Part shown: piece after piece, positions 9,747 through 19,893 of the stretch | How positions within the stretch are numbered: the first letter of the stretch is position 1 | Layout: each line of letters begins with the position of its first letter | Assembly: GCA_002778195.1 (NCBI GenBank) | Contig: PCDI01000010.1 | Location: forward strand, 620,001-684,000 | Reading direction: 5' to 3' | Source: Raffaelea ambrosiae | Taxonomy: Eukaryota > Ascomycota > Sordariomycetes > Ophiostomatales > Ophiostomataceae | DNA length: 64,000 bases | Notes under the pieces: model-generated | Told to the model about the DNA's origin: nothing | Seen by the model: the letters and a program-made list of their open reading frames with translations, nothing else | Databases searched by the model: none | Position numbers and translations under genes: made by a program

Positions 9747-11346
9747 TCATCCGTCCTTTCTTCCGGCATGGAAAATTTCCCGGAGCCGGTCAAAATATCG
9801 ATTCTCCTCCTCCAATTTGGTGGCAATGAACTTGGAGGTGCCGTAGCCCCAGAGGGGCGCTACCGTGCGGTCGAATGCTTCTTGTGACTTGACGTTGACA
9901 AATCCAGGCAGAATGTGGTTCGTGAACAGAAATATTAACGCGTCTGGGGCGTCCAATGCCCGAGAATACCAGACCGTGCCGTCTTTTTCGCGGGCCCGGA
10001 GCATCTGGGTGTGTTCGATCGAGTGGTAACGCGCCATCTCCTCTTGCTCGAAGCATTCCATGAACTGCTCAGACGACGCCAAATAGTCGTCCATATGGAA
10101 TGCAATGTTGTCCAGATCGTAGCCAGAAATCCAGTACGGTGGGTTGATCATCTCAGCAGGGCGAACGCATGCCCACTCGAGATCGATGATCTTGGTGATG
10201 TGCCAATTGCCGTCGACAAAGATGTTGCTCGCGTGGAGGTCGGTCAGTGTGAACAGAAACGGGCCATTGCGACGCTGTCGATCCACAAACTTTGGAAGAA
10301 GCGCCCGCAAGCCTGTCAAGGCGGCCAGCTGTGCTTCCCCGTCTTCCGTACTGTGAATTGAGTTGGGCTGGTGCCGGATACGATTGTCTTGGCAGGCGAT
10401 GAGATCCAAAATGTATGGCTCTACTGACGTGTACATATGATCTCGCGGTATCTCGGTCGGGATACGAGCGTTTTCTTGCTGGTGTATGGAGAGTGTGAGA
10501 GGACGATTGGCCAAGCTGAGAGTACCTGAATCGTTTATCGTCCATGAGGCTATCCGTGGAAGCGGCTGGCTGGCAAGCCCGAGCATGATGCGCGACAATC
10601 CCCTGAACAAGTTGATTCTTCGTTCCGGGTCCGCCTTGTGCGCCTCCCATGACATGGACAGCATCTGGCCTTGGCTGACATGTTCAATGATCAAGTATCC
10701 CAAATCAAGAATGCCATGGCGTCGATGAGGGACGTATGGAGCTAGCTCGCAGACCCCAAATGTCTGCGAAAAGGCATTCGTGAGGTACCAAACTATACGG
10801 CTAAAAAACGGTGCGATCTTCAGCTCTGAAAACTACGACACGCCTGTTAGGAAACGCATAGCAACATCTCGTCTGGCTCAAAACAGAACACACCGATTGG
10901 CCAGTAGAAAAGCCAAACCCCAGCAAGCGTGGCACCGGAACATCGGGGCAATGGCGCTGTAGCCAAATGTATGTTGCCGCCTCACAGCGTAATTTTTCAT
11001 CGGCGTTTCCTGGATGCGGCTCTTCTCCAATTTTATACGGTAGCGGAAACCGGATTATAGCCTTTGGTGGAAGGTTCGTTGTCCGCGAGCTCGCCGTGAT
11101 GTAAATGGGCAGGCATGCGTTAAAGCTTCCGTGGATCCATTCCTTCACATCCCCGAGTTGAAAGTCCGAACGTGATATGTGCAGATGTTGCGAGATGGCC
11201 TCTTCGATGTGTAGTCGATTTTCAAACAGCTTGCACCAGAAATCGAATCGTTTGTCGGGGTATGAAAGTTCTTGAATCATATCCTTGTCCTCCTCCAATG
11301 CATCTGCAAGGGAGATGCGCCCTCTGATGAGTGGCAACGTGTCCAT
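9747..11346 (-). CDS. Phosphotransferase / APH-like kinase family protein
   Basis: Two exons: 10894-11346 and 9747-10832, 512 aa. The 61-nt intron has a GTGTGT donor, a CTAAC branch-like site and a TAG acceptor. Joining in phase 0 gives GFSTGQ-S-F, as in the family. Exon 1 has the typical opening LPLIRGRISLADALEEDKD and a FNACLPI stretch. Exon 2 has YVPHRRHGILDLGYLIIEHV, the kinase-like catalytic loop LTDLHASN (Asp at about 349, Asn at about 354) and the metal-binding IIDLEWA (Asp at about 368). The family is abundant in filamentous fungi, cytosolic, with mostly unknown substrates (aminoglycoside or choline-kinase fold). Bacterial members usually read HGDLHxGN; here the His-Gly is Leu-Thr. 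An additional 5' exon is possible. Confidence 0.85.
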
Positions 11347-11979
11347 AGAAAGGGCGTTTGTGAATGCGCTTCAATTGGGGTTGGGCTCCAAGACAAAAGA
11401 GCATACGAGCTCCTGGTGAAAAAGTCGCTTTGTGGCGCCAATCAACTTGTCCGGGAGCGGGGAAATGGCATATCCGGTCCCGCCAGTCGGGCGACATAGG
11501 CAGATAATGATTGGGCCGTCTGATAATTTTGCTATACACGGGCGGTTATCCACGACTGTCGGGGAATTTTGCAATGCCACCCATGGAGAGAAGCAGAGGA
11601 ATCTAACTCATGACGAGGGGGGCATAGAACCGGGGCCAGAACGAGTCGCACTTCAAGTGCTTCTCCAGTGCAATTCCACAGTTGTGGGCGGTTGACACTT
11701 CCCTTCTTTTCCCCCCCCCCCCCCTGGGATGAAGTGTCTGACAAGGTGTAGCGTCTATTCAGAAATGTCGACGGCGACCTAAAGTAACAAAAACCGACGT
11801 CTTACGTAAAACAAAATGAGAAATTTAGCATACGAGAAATATATGTTGATAGCAGTCTCAAGATGCTATTTACGAGCGAATGACAAGAAGATACACGCCA
11901 CCCAACGGACATGGTCATCACGGCAGATGCCCGTGATGCCTCAAAGCAGTCCAACCCGCACGAAACCCGGCGAGGCAGT
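11347..11979. other. Intergenic region upstream of the APH-like gene
   Basis: Holds the promoter side of the kinase-like gene and the 3' flank of the methyltransferase (-). A poly(C) run of about 15 lies near 11710-11725. No gene seen. Confidence 0.5.
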
Positions 11980-13721
11980 CTACGCGGATGTAGCGGCTGG
12001 GCCAGGTTTCTGTCCCCAGAACACCTTCTGCTTGTAGTAACCGTGGTGCTCCCCCGAACGCAGCTCGCGTCGGAAATGGGCGATAAAGACTTGGATTTCC
12101 TCCTTGGTCCAGCCCAAAGTGTGGGCCATAAACAAGACGAACCCTTCGGTATCTGTCTCGAGGCCGAACTTTGTGAAAGGGCCCATTTCTTTTTCGATTG
12201 GGTCATCCGACCAGGCACCAATGGGGTTCTACTGCTGTCAGATGCGGGACGACACATAATCCATACGGAGGGTGTTTTTTTTTTTTTCTTTCTTTCTTCC
12301 TCTCGTTTTGAACCCACCCTGAAGTTATGTTCGTGGATGTTGATGAAGCCGGCTTGTTCGAGGGCCTTTTTCTGGATTCCGTCCTCGACCACGGTAAAGG
12401 TGGACCCGATTTTCTTGCCGCCTTCGATGAACAGCCTTCCGAATTGCCCCATGGCCGACTTCGGGTCGACGGTGTTGTCGTCGCTGTCAATGATGGAGGA
12501 GCACTCGTGGCTCTCCACCCAGCCGCCAGGCTTGCACACCCGGAACGCCTCGGACATGAGGGCGTTCCAGTCTCGGATGCAGCCGACCAGCCATCGCACG
12601 TGGATGTAGTCGGCAAAGTCAGACTTGAACGTCCACGGCTGCGTGCAGTCTTCGATCTCGCTGCGATGGGCATTGCATTTGTTAGATCGCGTTGGGCCGG
12701 CTTTCATCCTGCCAGAACGTCACCTGCTTCGCGGTTAATAGGCCAATCGGGACTCACAACTTCAAGTTCGGCGGCACCCAGGTAGGCTGGATGGGGGAGA
12801 TGTCTGTTCCGATGACCTCTGCACCAGTGTGCTCGTCGGCAAAGTCACTGGTAAACCGCGCATTAGAAGACGGGGGATGAATTTAGTAGGGATTCCAAGG
12901 AGGTTTTACATCCCACGTACATTGCCCAGATGCCTGTCACAGAGAGAGTGCGTGTGCAACAATTAGCCTTGCTCTACGAACGGTACGTATCCCTGGTAGC
13001 ACCCGGAATTTGAATATAAGCGCGAGGAGGATTGGAGAGGCGTACCGGTTCCACAGCCGATATCGATGACTTGCTGCGAATGTGTCAGAACCAACAAACT
13101 AATGTATCATCCGGTGCAGGGATGCTAGCTTGCCTGGACTTTGCCTTTTTCCAGCGGCGCCAGATAGAGCTTGTTTCCGAGCCCGAGAGTAAGAATATGG
13201 TGGCTGCGGGTGTCAAAACCAGATCCTGGTCATCTCGCGTAATACAGGCGGAGTCCGACCTACGTGACGTCCATCAACTCCTTCTGTGTCTCGTCATTGG
13301 ACCCCCTGGAACAGACATGTCAGCGATCGACTTCCAGTCTACTACAAAGGGCGGGACTCGTCCTACCAATAGTTCGCATTGCCTTGCTCGCTGTTGAAGG
13401 TTCGGCCGTGGATCGTTCTGTACTGAAAGATGCTAGACGCAACGGATGCCGTTGAGGAGGCATTGTCGTCCGAGATGGTGGAATCGCCGCCATCTGGACT
13501 GTCCCGTCCCTGTGCCTTGTTTCAATGTTAGCTACAGCTGCAACTGTCCTACATTCCCCCTCCCAGTCCACCCCGGGTTCACAAACTTGCGCGAGTTCAG
13601 CCCAGTGCTGAGGGGGGAGAATGTCCGAGGTCACGGGAGCGGGTGTCTGCGTTTCCGTGGCAGGGGGGGGCGGGGAGGCCGGGGAGGCCGGGGAGGCCGA
13701 GGCCGGGTTTTCTTCGGGCAT
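11980..13721 (-). CDS. SAM-dependent methyltransferase (LaeA-like/TAM-domain), copy A
   Basis: Nine exons (minus strand, 5' to 3'): 13587-13721, 13367-13509, 13264-13305, 13134-13203, 13045-13072, 12921-12933, 12758-12847, 12318-12660, 11980-12228; 370 aa. All junctions keep the frame and match copy B at 14210-16022. Motif I reads VIDIGCGTGIWAIDFADEH, followed by EVIGTDISPIQPTWVPPN. Further on are CKPGGWVESHE and a C-terminal HHGYYKQKVFWGQKP. This is the class-I Rossmann methyltransferase group common in fungal secondary-metabolite and regulatory loci; the methyl acceptor is unknown. The intron at 13073-13133 appears to use a GC-AG donor (CAG|GCAAGC). The last intron (12229-12317) is absent from copy B. 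It contains a long purine tract (T-rich on the + strand at 12274-12300), and its acceptor is a TAG. Confidence 0.85.
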
Positions 13722-14209
13722 CGTGGAATAGTGCTAGGGCGGCAGTTCAAACAGGTTTTGTTGGTCTGACACAGGACAGGTTCTGAAGCAAGGGGGTTGT
13801 GAACCGTGGTTGGCTTAAGTATGGCCAAGGGAGAAAAAGAAGGTACGGAACGTCGCACGGGGGGGTGGCATGTTCTGACTAGTGCGGGGTGTTGGGTCTC
13901 GCCGTTGTCCTGTGGCGGGATTGTCGCCTGTATCCAAAGCAAGGAAGGTGTCATTTGGGCGTGCATGAGCTTTTATTGGCATCTTCCGTTTCGGGCGTAC
14001 GGTGTACTCGACTCGTTGAAGAATGCGTGCGAGTGCTCTGGTCCATCACGTGACGCGCCAAGCATGGGACGAGCCAGGAAGCTACGCTGGGCTCTTGTGC
14101 AAGGAGGGGAAAGAGCCAAAAAAAAAAATTTCCCTCGCTCGTTTGACCTTTATCTTTCTCCTTTTTCTTTGGTTCCTCGCAAAAGCTGTCACCAGTTGCC
14201 GCTCCATCC
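13722..14209. promoter_or_regulatory. Divergent promoter between the two methyltransferase genes
   Basis: A 488-bp region shared by the two oppositely oriented starts. It carries a perfect 8-bp palindrome TCACGTGA (14046-14053), which contains the E-box CACGTG bound by fungal bHLH factors. A poly(A) run (14118-14127) and a CT-rich leader precede copy B. A regulatory role is inferred, not shown. Confidence 0.45.
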
Positions 14210-16022
14210 ATGTCTGCACCATCTCCCCCATCCCAGAGCCCTACCGAGGCGGCATCAGCGCCTCCGCCCGCCGCGGCCGAACCCGCTGTTGGTTCCGCTG
14301 TTGGAGCCGCTGTTGGGGCCGCTGTTGGAGCCGCTAGCCCACCTGTCTCAGAGGCTGCTGCTCCTGTTGAGGGATCACCGGCGGCAGCCCCGCCCCCAAC
14401 TCTTCTGCCGCCCTCTCACTGGGCCGCAGCCGCTGAGGTGCGTCTCTTCTGCGGTTGTGCGGTGAAAGGAAATACGCCGCTCGAAAAGCTGATGTTGAAA
14501 AAAAAAATTGATAATAATCACTCAATAAAATCATAATGACTAAATAAACTACAAAATTAATCCGAGAATGAACCACGGCAACAACCCACTGACAGCTTTC
14601 AGGTCCTCCCGGACGACGATACCGACTCCGCCATCGGCGACGATGCCGCCAGCTCCACCGCCTCTCTGAGCTCGACCATTATGGAATACCGCACCATCCA
14701 CGGCCGGACGTACCATTCCGATCAGGGCAATGCCTTCTACTGGTAGGGTGGTCGGCGGCCCATGGGCGAGCCTGCCATTGTCTGATGGAAGCTGACAGAA
14801 CACACAACTGTGGTCTAGGGGCGCCAACGACGAGAAGTGCAACGAGACACTCGACATCTCGTAAGTCTGCCCACAGTCCAGGACCCGTGTTGTGTTGCGC
14901 AAGTGCCTGACCTGTTGTGGTAGCCATCACTTCCAGCTGCTGCTGCTCGACGGCAAGCTCACTGTCGCGCCGCTGGAGAAGGACAAGATCAAGGTTTGTT
15001 GCCAGTCTTGAGGAGGGCATGACTGATTCTCTGTGGCTTCTGACACGGCATACGTTTTTAGAAAGTGCTAGATGTTGGCACCGGAACCGGTAGGACATCA
15101 TCTCTTGCCCCAGACCTGCTTGTCTGCTGTTGTTGACGGAGCGCCTTGCTAATGATAACCACGTTCGGCACCACAGGCATTTGGGCTATGTGAGAGGATT
15201 CCCTATTCCCCCTACAGTCTCATCAAACCGGCTCTCTTTTTTGCTGACTGACCAAACCCCCGGGAGCAGTGACTTTGCCGACGAGTACCCCGATGCCGAA
15301 GTCATCGGGACCGAGGTCTCGCCCATCCAGCCCAGCTGGGTCCCACCGAATCTCCAATTGTGCGTTCTCCTTGCCTTCACTTTCTTGCTTTCTTGTTTCT
15401 TTCTCTCTCGTCGAACGCTAACTCTCTCACGTGCAGCGAGATCGAGGACTGCACCAAGCCGTGGACGTTCGCGCCCTGCAGCTTTGACTACGTCCACATC
15501 CGCTACCTGATCGGCTGCATCCCCAACTGGGACGCGCTCATGCGCTATGCCTACGCCGCCTGCAAGCCGGGCGGCTGGATCGAGAGCATCGAGGGCGGAC
15601 CGTACCTGCAGAGCGACGACGGCTCCGTCCCCAGCGACAGCGCCATGGGCGAGTGGGGCAACTTCTTTGCCAAGGCCAAAAGCGCCATCGGCAACTCGTT
15701 CAACGTCATCCGCGAGGATCTGCAGCGGCCTGCCATCGAGCGCGCCGGCTTCGTCGACGTGCAGGTCCGCGACGTCAAGGTGCCCTTTGGCGGCTGGCCG
15801 AGCGACCCGGTGCTGAAGCAGGTCGGCCAGCTGAGCGGCCTGACCTTCAACGACAGCGAGGGCTTTGTCATGCGGCTGGCGACAACGCTCTACGGGTGGA
15901 CCGAGACCGAGGTGCGGGTCTACTGCGCGCAGGTGCGGCGGCAGATGCGCGATCCCAAGACGCACGGCTACATTGTGCAGCGCTACGTGTGGGCGCGCAA
16001 GCCCGAGGAAAGCGAGGCTTGA
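14210..16022 (+). CDS. SAM-dependent methyltransferase (LaeA-like/TAM-domain), copy B
   Basis: Eight exons: 14210-14437, 14603-14742, 14819-14860, 14924-14993, 15062-15089, 15177-15189, 15270-15359, 15437-16022; 398 aa. The N-terminus (about 70 aa) is an Ala/Pro/Gly repeat region with repeated AVGAAVGA. LLPPSHWAAAAE then aligns with LPPQHWAELAQ of copy A, and TIHGRTYHSDQGNAFYW with TIHGRTFNSEQGNANYW. Motif I is VLDVGTGTGIWAIDFADEY, followed by EVIGTEVSPIQPSWVPPN and CKPGGWIESIEGG. The core is the usual methyltransferase fold with no signal peptide or membrane span, so it is probably cytosolic or nuclear. Substrate unknown. Five internal exons have exactly the same lengths (42, 70, 28, 13, 90 nt) as copy A, showing descent by inverted duplication. 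Confidence 0.88.
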
Positions 16023-16391
16023 GACACGGGTGTGTTCGTATTTTTCTTTCTCTTTTTTCTCTCTTTTTTCTCTCTTTTTTTCTCTTTGCGGTTCCTCTTG
16101 TATGGAGAAGAGGGAACGAACATACGCCGACGCTTTCAGCAACTGCTAGTCTATTGACATCGTTCGACCTCGAAACCTCCTACGAACTTGATCGCCACAA
16201 CTTCCGTGCATGGGACGGAGGAAAGGCCCCAGAAAACAGTCTATGAAAGCCTGCTCTCACATTTCACTTGTATCATTCTACCGTGTCGTGGGTTTTGCGG
16301 ATGTCAGTGCAGGTGTTTCAATTTTAGATTTTTTTTTGTTTTGCAATTTTCGATTTCCACTTTTGTTTCAACTTAATCGGCAGGGAGAGAT
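16023..16391. other. Convergent 3' intergenic region
   Basis: Between methyltransferase B (+) and oxidoreductase 1 (-). CT/T-rich repeats of TTTTTTCTCTC type lie at about 16040-16085, consistent with 3' UTR. No gene seen. Confidence 0.6.
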
Positions 16392-17822
16392 CTATTTCCA
16401 CGCAACGGTAATGCCCCTGTTGTGGGACTCTCTTGCCAGCTCAATGACTCGCAGCGCATCCCTCGACTCTGTGGGCTTGACGGCCAGCTCCTCCTTGCCG
16501 TTGATGGCGTTTGCGACGTTCTCGTACAGCCCCAGCCACCGCCCAGCAATCGTCGGGTACGCGCCCGTGTACTTCTTCGTCTCCGGGTCGTACGTTTGCA
16601 CGCTGCTGTCAAACTCCTCGTACGTGGTGAGGATGCCGCGCATCGTGTCCGACTCCACGCCGAAGCCGGGATCCAGGGGCTTGACGCCAGCTGCGATCTG
16701 CTCCTCTTGTGGGCAGGAACTGCGTTGTTGGAACTACAAGGGTTGAATGCATCAGTATATAACCTGGGGGCTGCTGCGAGAAAGGAGTTCCTCACTTTGA
16801 TGTAGGAGCCTTTCTTTCCCCGGACCAGAAATTGGAGCTGCTGGGACATGGGGCTCACGACGGCCGTCTTGACCGTGACAAGGAGATTCTTCTTGTCCCC
16901 TCCGTACTGCAAGACAATCGTAAAGGAGTCTTCTACTTCACTGTCGATGCCCCGCTGAACACGGAAGAATCCCGTCACTGACTGGGGTCGCCCAAACAAG
17001 GTGACGGCTTGGTCAACGCTGTGGCTTCCTGGTGGCTTGTTAGTTCAGCTCGTCTAGCCACACTACCCACCGAGCCTTGTTTGGACGGATGGAGGGGGCC
17101 CTATTCTTTACCCAGGCCAAAGGCATTGCCTTCACCAGGCTTGTACTCCTTCTCCGTCATATTTGGCAGCCAGGGGGCGTTCTCAAAGTCGTAGTGGATC
17201 TCGGCATCCATGATCTCCCCCAAAGCACCCTTTTCAATAAGACTACGGAGAGTGCGAAAGCCGCCGTCCTAGAGTGAATGTATGAGCTCCTTTTTTTTTT
17301 CTTTTTTAGGCACGGACGGAAGTTTGGCGAAATCGGACCAGAGCGACTTACCCAACGCCGGTTCTGGAAACAGGTGAGGATCAGGCCCTTCTCCTCGGAT
17401 ATCTCAATGATCTTGTCGACCTCGGCGGTCGAGTAGGAAAAGGGCTTGTCGGCAATCACTGCAGTCCGTCAGCCTTGTGTGCCCAGCCGGTATTGGCTTC
17501 TCCAGACCCCCCGTGGCGCACCATGTTTGCCAGCCAGAAGAGCCTTCTCAGCCAGGGAGGCGTGCGTATCGGTGCGCGTGGCGACGACGACGAACTGGAT
17601 CTCGGGGTCCGCAAAGAACTCCTCCTCCTTGCGGTAGTGCTTGACGCTGGGGAAGTCGACGGTGCAGTGCGAGCCGCTGGGCGCCGAGGCCGCATCGGCT
17701 GGCGCGGCCGCTCTCTGCAAGATGGCGACAATTTCGTAGTCTGGGATGGCGCTGATGAAGGGGATATGGAACTTCTTGGCCGAATTGCCGTAGCCGACGA
17801 CGCCGACTTTGATGGATGCCAT
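16392..17822 (-). CDS. Gfo/Idh/MocA-family NAD(P)-dependent oxidoreductase 1
   Basis: Five exons: 17522-17822, 17352-17458, 17112-17268, 16796-17028, 16392-16733; 379 aa, normal for the family. The N-terminal Rossmann fold reads VGVVGYGNSAKKFHIPF (GxGxxA). VVVATRTDTHASLAEKALLAGKH leads to ADKPFSYS, equivalent to the family EKP motif with Glu replaced by Asp and the Lys kept. The middle has ALGEIMDAEIHYDFENAPWLPNM and GNAFGLGSHSVDQA, the typical C-terminal substrate domain with its GxHxxD motif. Members oxidise sugars, inositols or related polyols in the cytosol; the substrate here is not deducible. It is divergently oriented to oxidoreductase 2, with starts 666 bp apart. Confidence 0.88.
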
Positions 17823-18488
17823 GGCCAGCTGTCTATCCGAGAAAAAAAAAAGCCTGTCAAGTTTTGTGTGTAGTTATGCCACAGGGAAAGAGTTGGAGAA
17901 GCAGAAGCGGCATACATGGAGTTCCTGGGGTCCATGGCCGGTTTTATTCTCTGCTCCCCATACTATGACATGTTCCTTTCTCTAATAGAGTTTCTTCTCC
18001 GCGGGGTAAGAATTCTGGTTTTCCAACCACAGGCCGTCTGGCAATGCTACTGTGTGCTCACTTACACCGGGAACCAACCATGCAAGCTTTAGGCTGGAAC
18101 GATCCGGGCTGGCTGGCTGGCTGACCCATCACAACGGGGATTTTCGTGATTCCCGCATTCGGCATAGTCTGCGTCGGACGTTGTCAGTGGAGCCCGGGAT
18201 ACCTATCGCTTCAATAGGCGCGCAAACAGATAAAGGCGTTCACGGTTTAACGGCTGGCCGAAACGACCGGCTGTTTCTTTGGATTTCGACGGGTATTCTT
18301 TCGTCTTTATTAATTCCGCCCTTTTGTGTTTCCCTTTTTCTTCTTTTTTTTTTGCCTTTCTTGTTTGATTTTCGATTCACAGCAACACACCAAATCTCAA
18401 ACGTCTTCTATACTTTCCTTCACTACGAATCACCACAACATCACTTTCCAACGTTCCCAATAACCTCAAACTCCCAAATTACCCGATC
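17823..18488. promoter_or_regulatory. Divergent promoter between the two Gfo/Idh/MocA genes
   Basis: This 666-bp region holds both starts. Notable elements are a four-fold GGCT repeat near 18108-18122 and CGGCTGGCCG at 18251-18260. The latter is a CGG-N4-CCG inverted triplet of the kind bound by dimeric Zn2Cys6 factors. A CT-rich leader and poly(T) (18340-18352) precede the + strand start. The functional reading is inference. Confidence 0.45.
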
Positions 18489-19804
18489 ATGGCCAACACA
18501 GAAACGTCCCTGCCTCAGCTACGCTGGGGAATTCTCGGTATGTCGCCGCCACCGCCCCCCAATCTCCAGGGTCGTACGAGGAAACGATGTTTCTTTCTGA
18601 CCACACCTTGCTGACGTTCCATCCTTTCCTTGTCTCCAACCCAAACAGCCACCGGATGGATCTCGGGCATGTTTACGCAAGATTTGCTGGCCGCCCGACC
18701 AGATGCCACAGCCCGGCACCAGATTGTTGCTCTGGGCTCCTCGTCGCTGGACAAGGGCCATGCGTTTGTGGAGAAGCTCTGGGCCCAGGCGCCCCAGCAG
18801 CCCAAGCCCCGCGTGTATGCCGACTACCAGGGTGTGTACAACGACCCCAATGTTGATATTGTCTATGTCGGGACGCCTCACTCTGTGCACAAGCAGAATT
18901 GCCTCGATGCGATCGCCGCCGGAAAGCACGTCCTCTGCGAGAAGCCGTTCACCATCAACGAAAAGGAGGCCCAGGAGGTGATCGACGCCGCCCGGAAAAA
19001 GGGCGTCTTTCTCATGGAAGGTCAGTTCGTCCACGTCCCCCCCTTTCATGTTTTCGTCGTATCCATGACTGATCGGTCGGTACGCTGCCAGCTGTGTGGA
19101 CAAGGTTCTTCCCCTTTTTCGAGGCCCTGCGCGAGGAGATCGTGGTCAAGAAGTCCATCGGCGATGTGCAGCGCCTCTTTATTGACTTTGGCCAAGACAT
19201 GGAGCTGGACAAGCTGCCGGCGAGCTCGCGTCTCAAGAACCCCGCCCTGGGCGCGGGTGCGCTGCTCGACATTGGCATCTACACCCTGACCTACGCGTCC
19301 CTCATCCTGGGCGACTGGACGGTCGGCCCCCAGCACCCCGACGTCCGGGTGACCGCCTCGCTGGACGTCGTCGACGGCATCGACTATGCGAATGTCGTCG
19401 TCCTGGACTACCCCACGGCCACGGCGGCCAAGAAGACCGCCGTCTGCACGTCGACCTTGCGCCACCGAACCGGGGAGGACTTTGCCCGCATCGAAGGCGC
19501 CCGTGGGTCCATCGTGCTGTTCGGCGTGGGCGCCAGCCTGCCGGGCGGCTTCCGCGTCACGAAGACGGGCGATGGCGACGCACGCACGCAGAGCCCCGAA
19601 ACGCGCGTCGAGCGTGTGTTCAACGTAGAGAAGCCAGAGGGCACGTCGGGCTTCTTCTGGGAAGCCGACGCCGTGGCCGCCGACATTGCGCAGGGCCGCA
19701 CGGAGAACGCCACCATGCCGCTGGACGAGACGCTCCGGATGCTGCGTCTCATGGACGGCATTCGCCGCGGAGGCGGGCTGGTCTATCCGCAGGACAAGGA
19801 ATAA
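18489..19804 (+). CDS. Gfo/Idh/MocA oxidoreductase 2, dihydrodiol / D-xylose dehydrogenase-like
   Basis: Three exons: 18489-18537, 18649-19020, 19092-19804; 377 aa. The first intron splits the dinucleotide-binding loop (WGILG-ATGWISGMF). Family motifs are IVYVGTPHSVHKQNCLDAI, LCEKPFTINEKEA (intact EKP) and GALLDIGIYTLTYASLIL, the D-x-G-x-Y motif characteristic of the dimeric dihydrodiol dehydrogenase / D-xylose 1-dehydrogenase (NADP+) group. The C-terminal end carries DETLRMLRLMDGIRRGGGLVYP. Fungal members oxidise D-xylose or other aldoses to lactones in the cytosol. The sugar transporter at 22739 and the dead regulator beside it fit a carbohydrate-oxidation locus. Substrate assignment is inference. 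Confidence 0.88.
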
Positions 19805-19893
19805 GATGCCCCATACCACACCTTGCTTTCTTGTATCCGACCCCCCGCCCCCCCCGTCAAGTAGAGCCTTAGACATAGATCATGTAGTTGCAC

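Noticed and set aside
14210..14341. Possible bacterial-type or transferred repeat protein suggested by the AVGAAVGA repeats
   Set aside because: It is the disordered N-terminus of methyltransferase B, in frame with the conserved core.
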